Source: Frankiaceae bacterium
GTDB lineage: Bacteria; Actinomycetota; Actinomycetes; Mycobacteriales; SCTD01
Direction: 5' to 3'
Length of the DNA stretch: 5,352 bases
NCBI GenBank assembly: GCA_026786045.1
Contig: JAJAYV010000302.1
Location: 1-5,352 of the forward strand
Shown here piece after piece: positions 1 to 4,964 of the stretch; within the stretch, counting starts at the first letter, position 1, and the number at the start of each line of letters is the position of its first letter. Below the pieces are notes generated by a model that was given only the letters and a program-made list of their open reading frames with translations, did not search any database and had not been told where the DNA came from. The position numbers and the translations under genes were made by a program.

Positions 1-20
1 CGTCCGAGGAGCGGACCAAA

Positions 21-68
21 CGAGCCGTCGACCAGGCCCTCCGGGGGGCAATGCTGGTCGACGGCTCG
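21..68 (-). terminator. Long hairpin, probable glnA transcription terminator
   Basis: Positions 21-35 and 54-68 are perfect 15-bp inverted repeats. The 18-nt interval contains a further GCCC/GGGC pairing (36-39 with 46-49), so the RNA could form a 15-bp stem, a 4-nt bulge, a 4-bp inner stem and a 6-nt loop. Read in the glnA direction the hairpin begins 71 nt after the glnA stop and is followed by TTTGG, a short and weak T run. Actinobacterial terminators often lack a long T tract, so termination of glnA is the likeliest role. A protein-binding site or mRNA-stabilising 3' structure is also possible. Confidence 0.65.
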
Positions 69-75
69 ACGGGGC

Positions 76-94
76 GTGCACCAGTTGTGCACCA
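76..94. repeat. Tandem GTGCACCA direct repeats, 11-bp period
   Basis: GTGCACCA occurs at 76-83 and again at 87-94, separated by GTT. Each copy contains the self-complementary hexamer GTGCAC, and the centres are 11 bp apart, about one DNA helical turn. The pair lies between the glnA stop codon and the terminator-like hairpin, so it would be transcribed in the glnA 3' untranslated region. Function is unknown; it could be a regulator site for a gene beyond the left edge, or chance. Confidence 0.5.
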
Positions 95-139
95 CCAGGC
101 CACTTAGGCCCTATACCCGCAGCTCACAGCGTCGGGGTG

Positions 140-1564
140 CTAGATGTCGTAGTAGAGCGAGAACTCGTACGGGTGCGGGCGCAGGCGGATCGCGTCGATC
201 TCGACCTCACGCTTGTAGGCGATCCACGTCGAGATGAGGTCCTCGGTGAAGACCCCGCCCTCGAGCAGATAGTCGTGGTCGGCCTCGAGCGCGTCGAGCA
301 CGGCGTCGAGCGAGGCGGGCACCTGCGCGACGTCGGCCAGCTCGTCCGGCGGCAGCTCGTAGAGGTCCTTGTCGACCGGGGTCGGCGGCTCGATCTTGTT
401 CCTGATGCCATCGAGGCCGGCCATGAGCATCGCCGAGAACGCGAGGTAGGGGTTCGAGGACGGGTCCGGGCAGCGGAACTCCAGGCGCTTGGCCTTGGGG
501 TTGCTGCCGGTGATCGGGATGCGGATGCAGGCGGAGCGGTTGCGCTGGCTGTAGACCAGGTTGACCGGCGCCTCGAAGCCGGGCACGAGGCGGTGGTAGC
601 TGTTGATCGTCGGGTTGGTGAAGGCCAGCAGCGACGGGGCGTGGTGCAGCAGGCCGCCGATGTAGTAGCGCGCGGTGTCCGACAGCCCGGCGTAGCCGAC
701 CTCGTCGTAGAACAGCGGCTCGCCGTCCTTCCACAGCGACTGGTGGCAGTGCATGCCCGAGCCGTTGTCGCCGATGATCGGCTTCGGCATGAAGGTGGCC
801 GACTTGCCGTACTCGTTGGCGGTGTTCTTGACGATGTACTTGAACAGCATCATGTCGTCGGCGCCTTGGAGCAGGGTGTTGAACCGGTAGTTGATCTCCT
901 GCTGCCCGGCCGAGCCGACCTCGTGGTGGCCGCGCTCGACGGTCATGCCGGCGTTCTCGAGCCGCACCGCGATCTCGTCGCGCAGGTCGGCGTAGTGGTC
1001 GGTGGGGGAGACGGGGAAGTAGCCGCCCTTGGTGCGCGCCTTGTAGCCCAGGTTGCCGCCGACCTCCTCACGACCGCTGTTCCAGGCCGCCGAGTCGGCG
1101 TCGATCTTGTAGAAGCTGCCCTGCGGCTGCGAGTCGAACTGGATCGAGTCGAAGATGTGGAACTCCGCCTCGGCGCCGAAGAAGCAGGTGTCGGCGATGC
1201 CCGAGCCCTTGAGGTAGGCCTCGGCCTTCTTGGCCACGTTGCGCGGGTCGCGGGAGTACGCCTCACCGGTGAGCGGGTCGTGGATGAAGAAGTTGACGAT
1301 CAGCGTCTTGCGGGTGCGGAACGGGTCGAGCTGCGCGCTGGTCGGGTCCGGCAGCAGCAGCATGTCCGACTCGTGGATCTCCTGGAAGCCGCGGATCGAC
1401 GAGCCGTCGAAGCCGAGCCCGTCGGTGAACACGTCCTCGGTGAACGAGCCGGCCGGCACGGTGAAGTGCTGCATCACACCGGGCAGGTCGCAGAAGCGGA
1501 CGTCGACCATCTCGACGCCCTCCTTCTCGATGTACTTCAGGACCTCGTCGGCACTGGTGAACAA
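140..1564 (-). CDS. glnA: Type I glutamine synthetase (GSI-beta)
   Basis: Cytoplasmic glutamine synthetase: ATP-dependent condensation of ammonium with glutamate, the main entry of nitrogen into metabolism; the family works as a dodecamer. The 474 residues match the usual length. The N-terminal beta-grasp domain carries DVRFCDLPGV and the DGSS loop (residues 53-56). The catalytic domain shows AEAEF (metal-ligand Glu132 and Glu134), HHEVG and QQEINYRF (Glu215, Glu223), NGSGMHCHQS (267-276, catalytic His272), RLVPGFEAPVN (Arg325, Glu331), NRSACIRIP (Arg343, Arg348) and KRLEFRCPDPSSNPYL. DKDLYELPP contains Tyr402, equivalent to the adenylylated Tyr397 of enterobacterial GlnA, so control by GlnE is expected. 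The start is TTG at 1564: GGAGG lies 6 nt upstream, and the resulting MFTSADEV start aligns with other actinobacterial GlnA proteins. No key residue is missing. The long antisense reading frame over this gene is a composition artefact. Confidence 0.98.
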   Translation of the reverse strand: MFTSADEVLKYIEKEGVEMVDVRFCDLPGVMQHFTVPAGSFTEDVFTDGLGFDGSSIRGFQEIHESDMLLLPDPTSAQLDPFRTRKTLIVNFFIHDPLTGEAYSRDPRNVAKKAEAYLKGSGIADTCFFGAEAEFHIFDSIQFDSQPQGSFYKIDADSAAWNSGREEVGGNLGYKARTKGGYFPVSPTDHYADLRDEIAVRLENAGMTVERGHHEVGSAGQQEINYRFNTLLQGADDMMLFKYIVKNTANEYGKSATFMPKPIIGDNGSGMHCHQSLWKDGEPLFYDEVGYAGLSDTARYYIGGLLHHAPSLLAFTNPTINSYHRLVPGFEAPVNLVYSQRNRSACIRIPITGSNPKAKRLEFRCPDPSSNPYLAFSAMLMAGLDGIRNKIEPPTPVDKDLYELPPDELADVAQVPASLDAVLDALEADHDYLLEGGVFTEDLISTWIAYKREVEIDAIRLRPHPYEFSLYYDI

Positions 1565-1570
1565 GGACGT

Positions 1571-1575
1571 CCTCC
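1571..1575 (-). promoter_or_regulatory. glnA ribosome binding site (decides TTG start)
   Basis: On the minus strand GGAGG is followed by 6 nt and then TTG. This near-ideal spacing is the main reason to accept the TTG at 1564 as the glnA start; no ATG or GTG in frame lies close by. Confidence 0.8.
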
Positions 1576-1627
1576 GGGAGTCAGGGACACGGCAGGTCAG
1601 CCGTGCCGAGGTGCGGGCGCTGCACGG

Positions 1628-1633
1628 AGGCTA
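1628..1633 (-). promoter_or_regulatory. Candidate glnA -10 hexamer TAGCCT
   Basis: TAGCCT on the minus strand fits the actinobacterial TANNNT -10 pattern. It would place the transcription start near 1621, leaving a 5' untranslated region of about 57 nt that includes the GGAGG site. No clear -35 is visible at 17 or 18 nt. The GlnR-like array lies just upstream, which would suit an activated promoter. Confidence 0.4.
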
Positions 1634-1643
1634 GCCCTGGGCC

Positions 1644-1681
1644 GTGACCCGCCGGTGTCCCGAGTGTTTCGGGGCGGTTAC
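1644..1681 (-). promoter_or_regulatory. GlnR-type operator array upstream of glnA
   Basis: Read toward glnA on the minus strand, the array is GTAAC-n6-GAAAC-n6-GACAC-n6-GTCAC, with elements at 1681-1677, 1670-1666, 1659-1655 and 1648-1644. The actinomycete GlnR box is described as gTnAC-n6-GaAAC, often as two boxes 6 nt apart. The first pair matches this fully. The second is degenerate: GACAC for GTnAC, and GTCAC for GAAAC, but in the correct 11-bp register. It lies 80-117 bp upstream of the glnA start. GlnR is the OmpR-like global nitrogen regulator and glnA is a classic target, so nitrogen-responsive control of glnA is inferred. Confidence 0.65.
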
Positions 1682-1723
1682 GCCGGCGGCCCTTCCGACA
1701 GGCGGTCGCAGCAGCCGCGGCAC

Positions 1724-1729
1724 TAGCCT
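1724..1729 (+). promoter_or_regulatory. -10 hexamer TAGCCT for a leaderless RDD-gene mRNA
   Basis: TAGCCT (TANNNT) ends 7 nt before the ATG at 1737. A transcription start at the usual distance would fall on or next to the A of the start codon, giving a leaderless message. The only purine-rich stretch before the ATG is an AGG 1 nt away, too close to be a ribosome binding site. No convincing -35 was found. Confidence 0.55.
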
Positions 1730-1736
1730 CGCAGGC

Positions 1737-2246
1737 ATGGCGCGGTGGACGGGGACCTGGCTGTCCGGGCTCGGTGCGGCCGGGGTCGACCGCTACGGCG
1801 AGGGCTCGTGGCCCGGTCGCCGGCACGGCCTGCCGCCCGAGGGGCCGGGTGCGGTGGCGACCACCGGCTCGCGCTTCGCCGCGATCGTCGTCGACCTGCT
1901 CGTCGGCGCGCTCATCGCCGCGCTCGTCAACGGCGCGCTGGAGGACCCGTCGTCCACGGTGCGCACCACGGTCGTCAACGGCGCCTTCGCCGCGCAGGTG
2001 ATCGTGCTGCAGACGCTGACCGGCCAGTCGCTCGGCATGCGCCTGCTCGGCATCCGGGTCGCCCGGCTGGCCGACCCCGCCGGCGCCCCCGGCTTCCTGC
2101 CGGTCGCCGTCCGGACCCTGCTGATCTTCCTCGTGCTGCCGGCGGTCATCCTCGACCGCGACCGGCGGGGGCTGCACGACAAGGCGGCCGGCACCGTGGT
2201 GCTGCGGACCCGCGCGGCGCGCAGCTTCGCGGCCGACGGCCGCTGA
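1737..2246 (+). CDS. RDD family membrane protein
   Basis: A 169-residue integral membrane protein of the RDD family, whose general function is not established; a few members are linked to ion transport or stress. The first 40 residues are a cytoplasmic-looking tail rich in Gly, Pro and Arg. Three hydrophobic segments follow, at about 47-66, 76-95 and 122-140. Family hallmarks are SRFAAIVVD in the first segment (Arg46, Asp53), GQSLGMRLLGIRV (97-109) after the second, and DRDRRGLHDKAAGTVV (140-155) after the third. The ATG at 1737 is chosen because a TANNNT hexamer sits 7 nt upstream and there is no ribosome binding site. The gene is divergent from glnA and shares its control region, so the GlnR-like array could also act on it. 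In actinobacteria a gene of this family commonly lies between a DUF4191 gene and glnA, as here. Confidence 0.9.
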   Translation: MARWTGTWLSGLGAAGVDRYGEGSWPGRRHGLPPEGPGAVATTGSRFAAIVVDLLVGALIAALVNGALEDPSSTVRTTVVNGAFAAQVIVLQTLTGQSLGMRLLGIRVARLADPAGAPGFLPVAVRTLLIFLVLPAVILDRDRRGLHDKAAGTVVLRTRAARSFAADGR

Positions 2247-2259
2247 GTCGCCGACGGCC
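2231..2259. terminator. Hairpin between convergent RDD and DUF4191 genes
   Basis: Positions 2231-2240 and 2250-2259 can form a 10-position stem with a single A-A mismatch and a 9-nt loop. The RDD stop codon lies in the loop, and the last base of the DUF4191 stop codon closes the other arm. With only 12 bp between the genes, this is the only visible candidate for stopping transcription from both sides. There is no T tract on either strand, so it may act mainly as a structural block. Confidence 0.45.
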
Positions 2260-2984
2260 TAGCGGCGCGGGACCCGCGTCGGCATCGGGCCCTTGGGGAT
2301 CGGCAGCGACGTCGCGCCCATCGCCTTGAACTTGCGGTCGAGCTCGTTGATCTGCTTGCCCTTGATGTTGCGCGGCAGCTTGAGGAAGTGCCGCTCGAGC
2401 TTGCGCAGCGGGACCTGCCCCTCGCCGTCGCCGACGACGACGTCGTAGACCGGGGTGCTGCCGATGATGCGAGCGGCCTTCTTCTTCTCGGTCGCGATGA
2501 GCTGGCGGGCCCGGTTGGGGGAGCCCTCGGCGACCAGGACCAGGCCCGGCTTGCCGATCACGCGGTGGACCAGGTCCTGGTCGCGGGTGAAGCCGACGGC
2601 TGGCGTGATCCGCCAGTCGCCGCGCATGTTGGACAGCACCGCTGCGGCGGCGCCGATCTGACCCTCCACCTGGGAGTAAGCCGTGGCCTGCACCCGCTTG
2701 CCGAAGACGAACGCCGCCGCCACCAGGCCAAGCAGGAAGCCCAGGAAGCCGAGGTAGAGCGCGCCGCCGAAGACCAGGCCGATGGCGAGCAGCAGCAGGA
2801 ACGGCACGAAGAAGGCAGCCAGCACCAGCGGCAGCACCTTCGGGTCCTGGGCGCGGGTGGCGGTGAACGCCATCCGGATCTGCTTGAGCTTGGCGCCGCG
2901 GGGCGCCTTGGGCTTCTTGACCTTGGTGGAGCCGGCCTTCCCCTTCGCGGGGGCAGCCTTCGAGGAGCGCTTCAGCAGGGCCAT
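2259..2984 (-). CDS. DUF4191 domain membrane protein
   Basis: A 241-residue member of the actinobacterial DUF4191 family, of unknown function. In order it has a very basic Lys/Ala-rich N-terminus (5-36), a short linker with QIRMAFTATRAQDPKV (35-50), two adjacent hydrophobic segments (about 50-74 and 76-95), and a soluble C-terminal part. The C-terminal part contains the family-typical GDWRITPAV (122-130), RVIGKPGLVLVAEG (141-154) and a basic tail ending PTRVPRR. A cytoplasmic C-terminal domain anchored by a membrane hairpin is likely. The start at 2984 is supported by TATCCT ending 6 nt upstream, with no ribosome binding site, which suggests a leaderless mRNA. Family members usually lie by the lipoate genes lipA/lipB and glnA; here the upstream neighbour is instead an acyltransferase, 25 nt away on the same strand. 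Confidence 0.92.
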   Translation of the reverse strand: MALLKRSSKAAPAKGKAGSTKVKKPKAPRGAKLKQIRMAFTATRAQDPKVLPLVLAAFFVPFLLLLAIGLVFGGALYLGFLGFLLGLVAAAFVFGKRVQATAYSQVEGQIGAAAAVLSNMRGDWRITPAVGFTRDQDLVHRVIGKPGLVLVAEGSPNRARQLIATEKKKAARIIGSTPVYDVVVGDGEGQVPLRKLERHFLKLPRNIKGKQINELDRKFKAMGATSLPIPKGPMPTRVPRR

Positions 2985-2990
2985 GGCGCC

Positions 2991-2996
2991 AGGATA
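2991..2996 (-). promoter_or_regulatory. -10 hexamer TATCCT for a leaderless DUF4191 mRNA
   Basis: TATCCT on the minus strand is followed by 6 nt (GGCGCC) and then the ATG at 2984. A normal start-site distance places the transcript's first base at the start codon. No ribosome binding site is present in the 25-nt gap after the upstream acyltransferase gene. The DUF4191 gene may therefore have its own promoter despite the tight spacing. Confidence 0.6.
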
Positions 2997-3009
2997 GGTG
3001 CGGAGGGCG

Positions 3010-3786
3010 TCAGGGTGTCGGGCCCTGGGCTGCGCGGCGGGCTGCGCGGGCCGCGTCCGCGTCGGCCTGGCGGGCCGAGGCCTGCTCCAGCGTGGGGGCG
3101 GTGCCGCCCATCCTCGCCGGGATCCACCAGGTGTCCTCCGGGGTGCGCGGCCCGCCGGGGTAGGTCGCGCGCGCCTCGTCGAGCAGCAGCTGCATCCGGG
3201 CCTTGAGGTCCGCAGTCACGGCCACCGGGGCGCTGCCGGGCGCCGGCGTGAACGGCGCGCCGATGACGATGCGGATCGGGGTGCCGCGGGTGAGGTCCTT
3301 GGGTCGGCCCTTGGTGAAGACGCGCTGGCTGCCCCAGACGACGCACGGCAGGATCGGCGCGCCCGCCTCCATCGCCATGCGCGCGGCGCCGGTCTTGAAC
3401 TCTTTGAGCTCGAACGACAGCGAGATCGTGGCCTCGGGGAAGACGCCGACGATCTCGCCGTCGCGGACCGCGTCCACCGCCAGCTGGTAGGACGCGTTGG
3501 CGGCGCCGTGCCGGTCGACGGGGATGTGCTTCATGCCGCGCATGAGGGGGCCGCTGACCTTGTGGTCGAAGACCTCCTTCTTGGCCATGAAGCGCACCAG
3601 CCGACCGGCCGGGCGGGCGGCCAGCCCGGCGAAGGTGAAGTCGAGGTAGCCGACGTGGTTGATGGCCATGACCGCGCCGCCGGTGCGGGGGACGTGCTCG
3701 TCGCCGCTGATCGTGAACGTCAGCCCCAGGCCCCGGAAGGCCGCGCGGGCCAGGGCGATGACGGGGGTGTACGTCGGCTCTGCCAT
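3010..3786 (-). CDS. 1-acyl-sn-glycerol-3-phosphate acyltransferase family protein (PlsC-like)
   Basis: A 258-residue member of the PlsC/LPLAT acyltransferase family, predicted to transfer an acyl group to lysophosphatidic acid or a similar acceptor at the inner face of the membrane, in phospholipid synthesis. The HX4D catalytic motif is NHVGYLDF (His44, Asp49). Block II is MRGMKHIPVDR (82-92). Block III is FPEATIS (116-122), with Ala where the classic motif has Gly. Block IV is ILPCVVWGSQRV (145-156). The first 25 residues contain a moderately hydrophobic stretch but no clear signal peptide. The tail beyond about 228 is Ala/Arg/Gln-rich and probably disordered. The frame stays open upstream of 3786, but TAGGTT followed by 7 nt marks the ATG at 3786 as the start, and residues before it resemble no family member. 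Exact acceptor specificity cannot be told from the sequence. Confidence 0.92.
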   Translation of the reverse strand: MAEPTYTPVIALARAAFRGLGLTFTISGDEHVPRTGGAVMAINHVGYLDFTFAGLAARPAGRLVRFMAKKEVFDHKVSGPLMRGMKHIPVDRHGAANASYQLAVDAVRDGEIVGVFPEATISLSFELKEFKTGAARMAMEAGAPILPCVVWGSQRVFTKGRPKDLTRGTPIRIVIGAPFTPAPGSAPVAVTADLKARMQLLLDEARATYPGGPRTPEDTWWIPARMGGTAPTLEQASARQADADAARAARRAAQGPTP

Positions 3787-3793
3787 GCGCCGG

Positions 3794-3799
3794 AACCTA
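3794..3799 (-). promoter_or_regulatory. -10 hexamer TAGGTT for a leaderless acyltransferase mRNA
   Basis: TAGGTT on the minus strand is followed by 7 nt (CCGGCGC) and then ATG at 3786. This is the third such arrangement in the window. A small GCCCG/CGGGC inverted repeat (3810-3821) overlaps where the -35 would fall; it could be an operator or the end of the upstream transcript. Confidence 0.5.
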
Positions 3800-3839
3800 C
3801 CCGGCGCGGGCCCGTGCGGGCGGGGAGGAGCAGGTGCCG

Positions 3840-4130
3840 TCAGGACCCGGTGCCGGCCCGGCGCTGGGCGCTGCGGACAGCCACCTCGAGGGCCGCCTCG
3901 GCCTCGCGGCGGGAGCGGGAGCGGGACGCGTCGGCGGACATGCCTGCCCAGGCGTTGCGCCGGGCGGTGCGCTGCCCACCACCGGGGAGAGCGGTCAGCA
4001 GCAGGTCCTGGACGATCGGGGCGATCGGCACCGTGCACCTCCGGGCGACGAGGGGGTCGACGAGGACGGTGCCGGTGCCGTGTGTCGGGCAGGTGTCCCG
4101 GCCGTGAACGTCCTGGATCCACCTGCGCAC
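3840..4130 (-). CDS. Conserved-looking hypothetical protein, 96 aa
   Basis: I do not recognise a named family. Almost every codon ends in G or C in this frame, including Ile and Val codons, which supports real coding. The N-terminal half contains Cys14, His17 and Cys32 (TCPTH and RRCTVP) and a hydrophobic stretch, VPIAPIVQDLLLTAL (34-48). A Gly/Arg turn follows, then a helix-prone Ala/Arg/Glu-rich C-terminus. No signal peptide is evident. The start is GTG at 4130; no good ribosome binding site or TANNNT hexamer precedes it, so the start is the least certain point. The gene lies 58 nt after the CDGSH gene and 53 nt before the acyltransferase, all on the minus strand. Too few Cys/His are present for a firm metal-site claim. 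Confidence 0.7.
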   Translation of the reverse strand: MRRWIQDVHGRDTCPTHGTGTVLVDPLVARRCTVPIAPIVQDLLLTALPGGGQRTARRNAWAGMSADASRSRSRREAEAALEVAVRSAQRRAGTGS

Positions 4131-4143
4131 ACTCAGCTGCGCG

Positions 4144-4184
4144 CCCCGCCGCTCAGGGTGAGGGCCCGGACCTGCGGCGCGGGG
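4144..4184 (-). terminator. Imperfect hairpin after the CDGSH gene
   Basis: CCCC-GCCGC (4144-4152) can pair with GCGGC-GC-GGGG (4174-4184), giving 9 bp with a 2-nt bulge; an extra AGG/CCT pairing (4155-4157 with 4171-4173) could extend the stem. It starts 4 nt past the CDGSH stop codon on the minus strand. There is no T run, and chance GC pairing is a real alternative. Confidence 0.3.
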
Positions 4185-4188
4185 TGGC

Positions 4189-4854
4189 TCAGTGCGCGGC
4201 GCCGTCCTGGAAGTCGACGTCGGCGTGGCTGCCGTCGCACAGCGGCTTGGTCTTGGACGCCCCGCACCGGCAGAGCGTCATCCGGTTGCGGGTCTCGAGC
4301 GGCTGGCCGTCGGCGCGTTCGACGGTCACGCCGCCGGTGACGAAGAGCGGACCGTCGTCGGTCACCGCGACGCCGGGCGCGAGATCCGGTTCGAGGTCGT
4401 GGCTCGCCCCGGCGAGCCGGTAGGTCAGAGCTCCAGAGGGGCAGTTGCCCACCATCCCTGCGAGCTGGGTCTTCACGGTCGTGCTCTCGCTGTCCGGGAC
4501 CATCTTCCAGACGTTGCTGACCTTGTTGCTGCAGAACCCGGCGTGCTCGCACAGCCCGCGGTCGTCGCGCACCGACATCCCGGTGCCCGGCAGCGTCTTG
4601 GCCCGTTCGGCGTAGGTGTTGGTCGCGGCGGTCTCGGTGCCGTCCCAGTCCTGGGAGGCGTGGCTGCCGTCGCAGAAGGGCTTGTTGCTCGACGCACCGC
4701 AGCGGCAGAGCGAGTAGCTCTCCTCCGTCGGCAGCGGTGCGTCGTGCTCCCACGCCACCGGCTCGCCCTGCTCTGTGCTGACCTGACGGGCCCGGTGCAG
4801 GGGCGTGCCGCCGCTGACGCTGTAAGGTCCGTTCGGCGTGATGGTGATGCGCAT
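4189..4854 (-). CDS. CDGSH / divergent 4Fe-4S / CDGSH iron-sulfur protein
   Basis: A 221-residue cytoplasmic iron-sulfur protein with three modules. Module 1 holds the CDGSH motif CRCGASSNKPFCDGSH (50-65; ligands Cys50, Cys52, Cys61, His65), expected to bind a 2Fe-2S cluster as in mitoNEET. Module 2 (about 95-148) has CEHAGFC (Cys102, Cys108) and CPSGALTY (Cys138), resembling the divergent 4Fe-4S mono-cluster domain (Fer4_19/DUF1271 type). Module 3 holds a second motif, CRCGASKTKPLCDGSH (195-210). The sequences before the two CDGSH motifs also match (NGPYSVSGGTPL at 8-19, DGPLFVTGGVTV at 167-178), so the ends arose by internal duplication. The ATG at 4854 follows GGAGG by 5 nt; an overlapping ATG at 4858 is out of frame and too close to the site. 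Likely role: electron transfer or Fe-S/redox sensing; the partner is unknown. There is no membrane segment. Confidence 0.95.
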   Translation of the reverse strand: MRITITPNGPYSVSGGTPLHRARQVSTEQGEPVAWEHDAPLPTEESYSLCRCGASSNKPFCDGSHASQDWDGTETAATNTYAERAKTLPGTGMSVRDDRGLCEHAGFCSNKVSNVWKMVPDSESTTVKTQLAGMVGNCPSGALTYRLAGASHDLEPDLAPGVAVTDDGPLFVTGGVTVERADGQPLETRNRMTLCRCGASKTKPLCDGSHADVDFQDGAAH

Positions 4855-4859
4855 GCATT

Positions 4860-4864
4860 CCTCC
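4860..4864 (-). promoter_or_regulatory. Ribosome binding site of the CDGSH gene, inside a small palindrome
   Basis: GGAGG sits 5 nt before the ATG at 4854. It lies in TCCTCGGAGGA (4869-4859, minus strand), where TCCT could pair with AGGA across a 3-nt loop and weakly occlude the site. The pairing is short, so any effect on translation is speculative. Confidence 0.75.
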
Positions 4865-4920
4865 GAGGAGCGGTCCGGCGAACACGGCCGACGGCCCGCC
4901 GGGTCAGCATCCCGCGAAGG

Positions 4921-4942
4921 GTCACCGGCGGCCAGCGGTAAC
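4921..4942. promoter_or_regulatory. Imperfect palindrome upstream of the CDGSH gene
   Basis: GTCACCG (4921-4927) and CGGTAAC (4936-4942) form a 7-bp inverted repeat with one mismatch and an 8-bp spacer. It lies 67-88 bp upstream of the CDGSH start and 22 bp beyond the stop of the 56-residue gene. It could be an operator for the CDGSH gene or a weak terminator for the small gene. The rest of 4855-4964 shows no clear -10 or -35. Confidence 0.3.
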
Positions 4943-4964
4943 GGCTTCCCGCGCGCCACCCTGC

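Noticed and set aside
3..107. A plus-strand open frame entering from the left edge and ending at a TAG (105-107), which could be the C-terminus of a gene convergent with glnA
   Set aside because: Its codons are less GC3-biased than real genes here, and the perfect inverted repeat at 21-68 lies inside it, which fits a glnA terminator better. It cannot be excluded without the sequence to the left.
137..1726. A 529-codon open frame on the plus strand, antisense to glnA
   Set aside because: It mirrors glnA in register, as expected when third positions are almost all G or C. Its translation is low-complexity Val/Leu/Arg/Asp/Gly with no recognisable domain and no ribosome binding site.
2388..3206. 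A long plus-strand open frame across DUF4191 and the start of the acyltransferase
   Set aside because: It is antisense to recognised family proteins, and its Gly/Arg/Ala/Gln composition is typical of shadow frames.
3787..4122. An N-terminal extension of the acyltransferase frame to 4122
   Set aside because: The extension overlaps the 96-residue gene in another frame and is Pro/Arg-rich without similarity to the family; the ATG at 3786 has a well-placed -10 hexamer.
3..4873. A 12-bp sequence TCCGAGGAGCGG present at both 3-14 and 4862-4873, considered as a long-distance repeat or element boundary
   Set aside because: The match is short, GC-rich, and at the right-hand copy is explained by a ribosome binding site region; no target duplication or transposase accompanies it.
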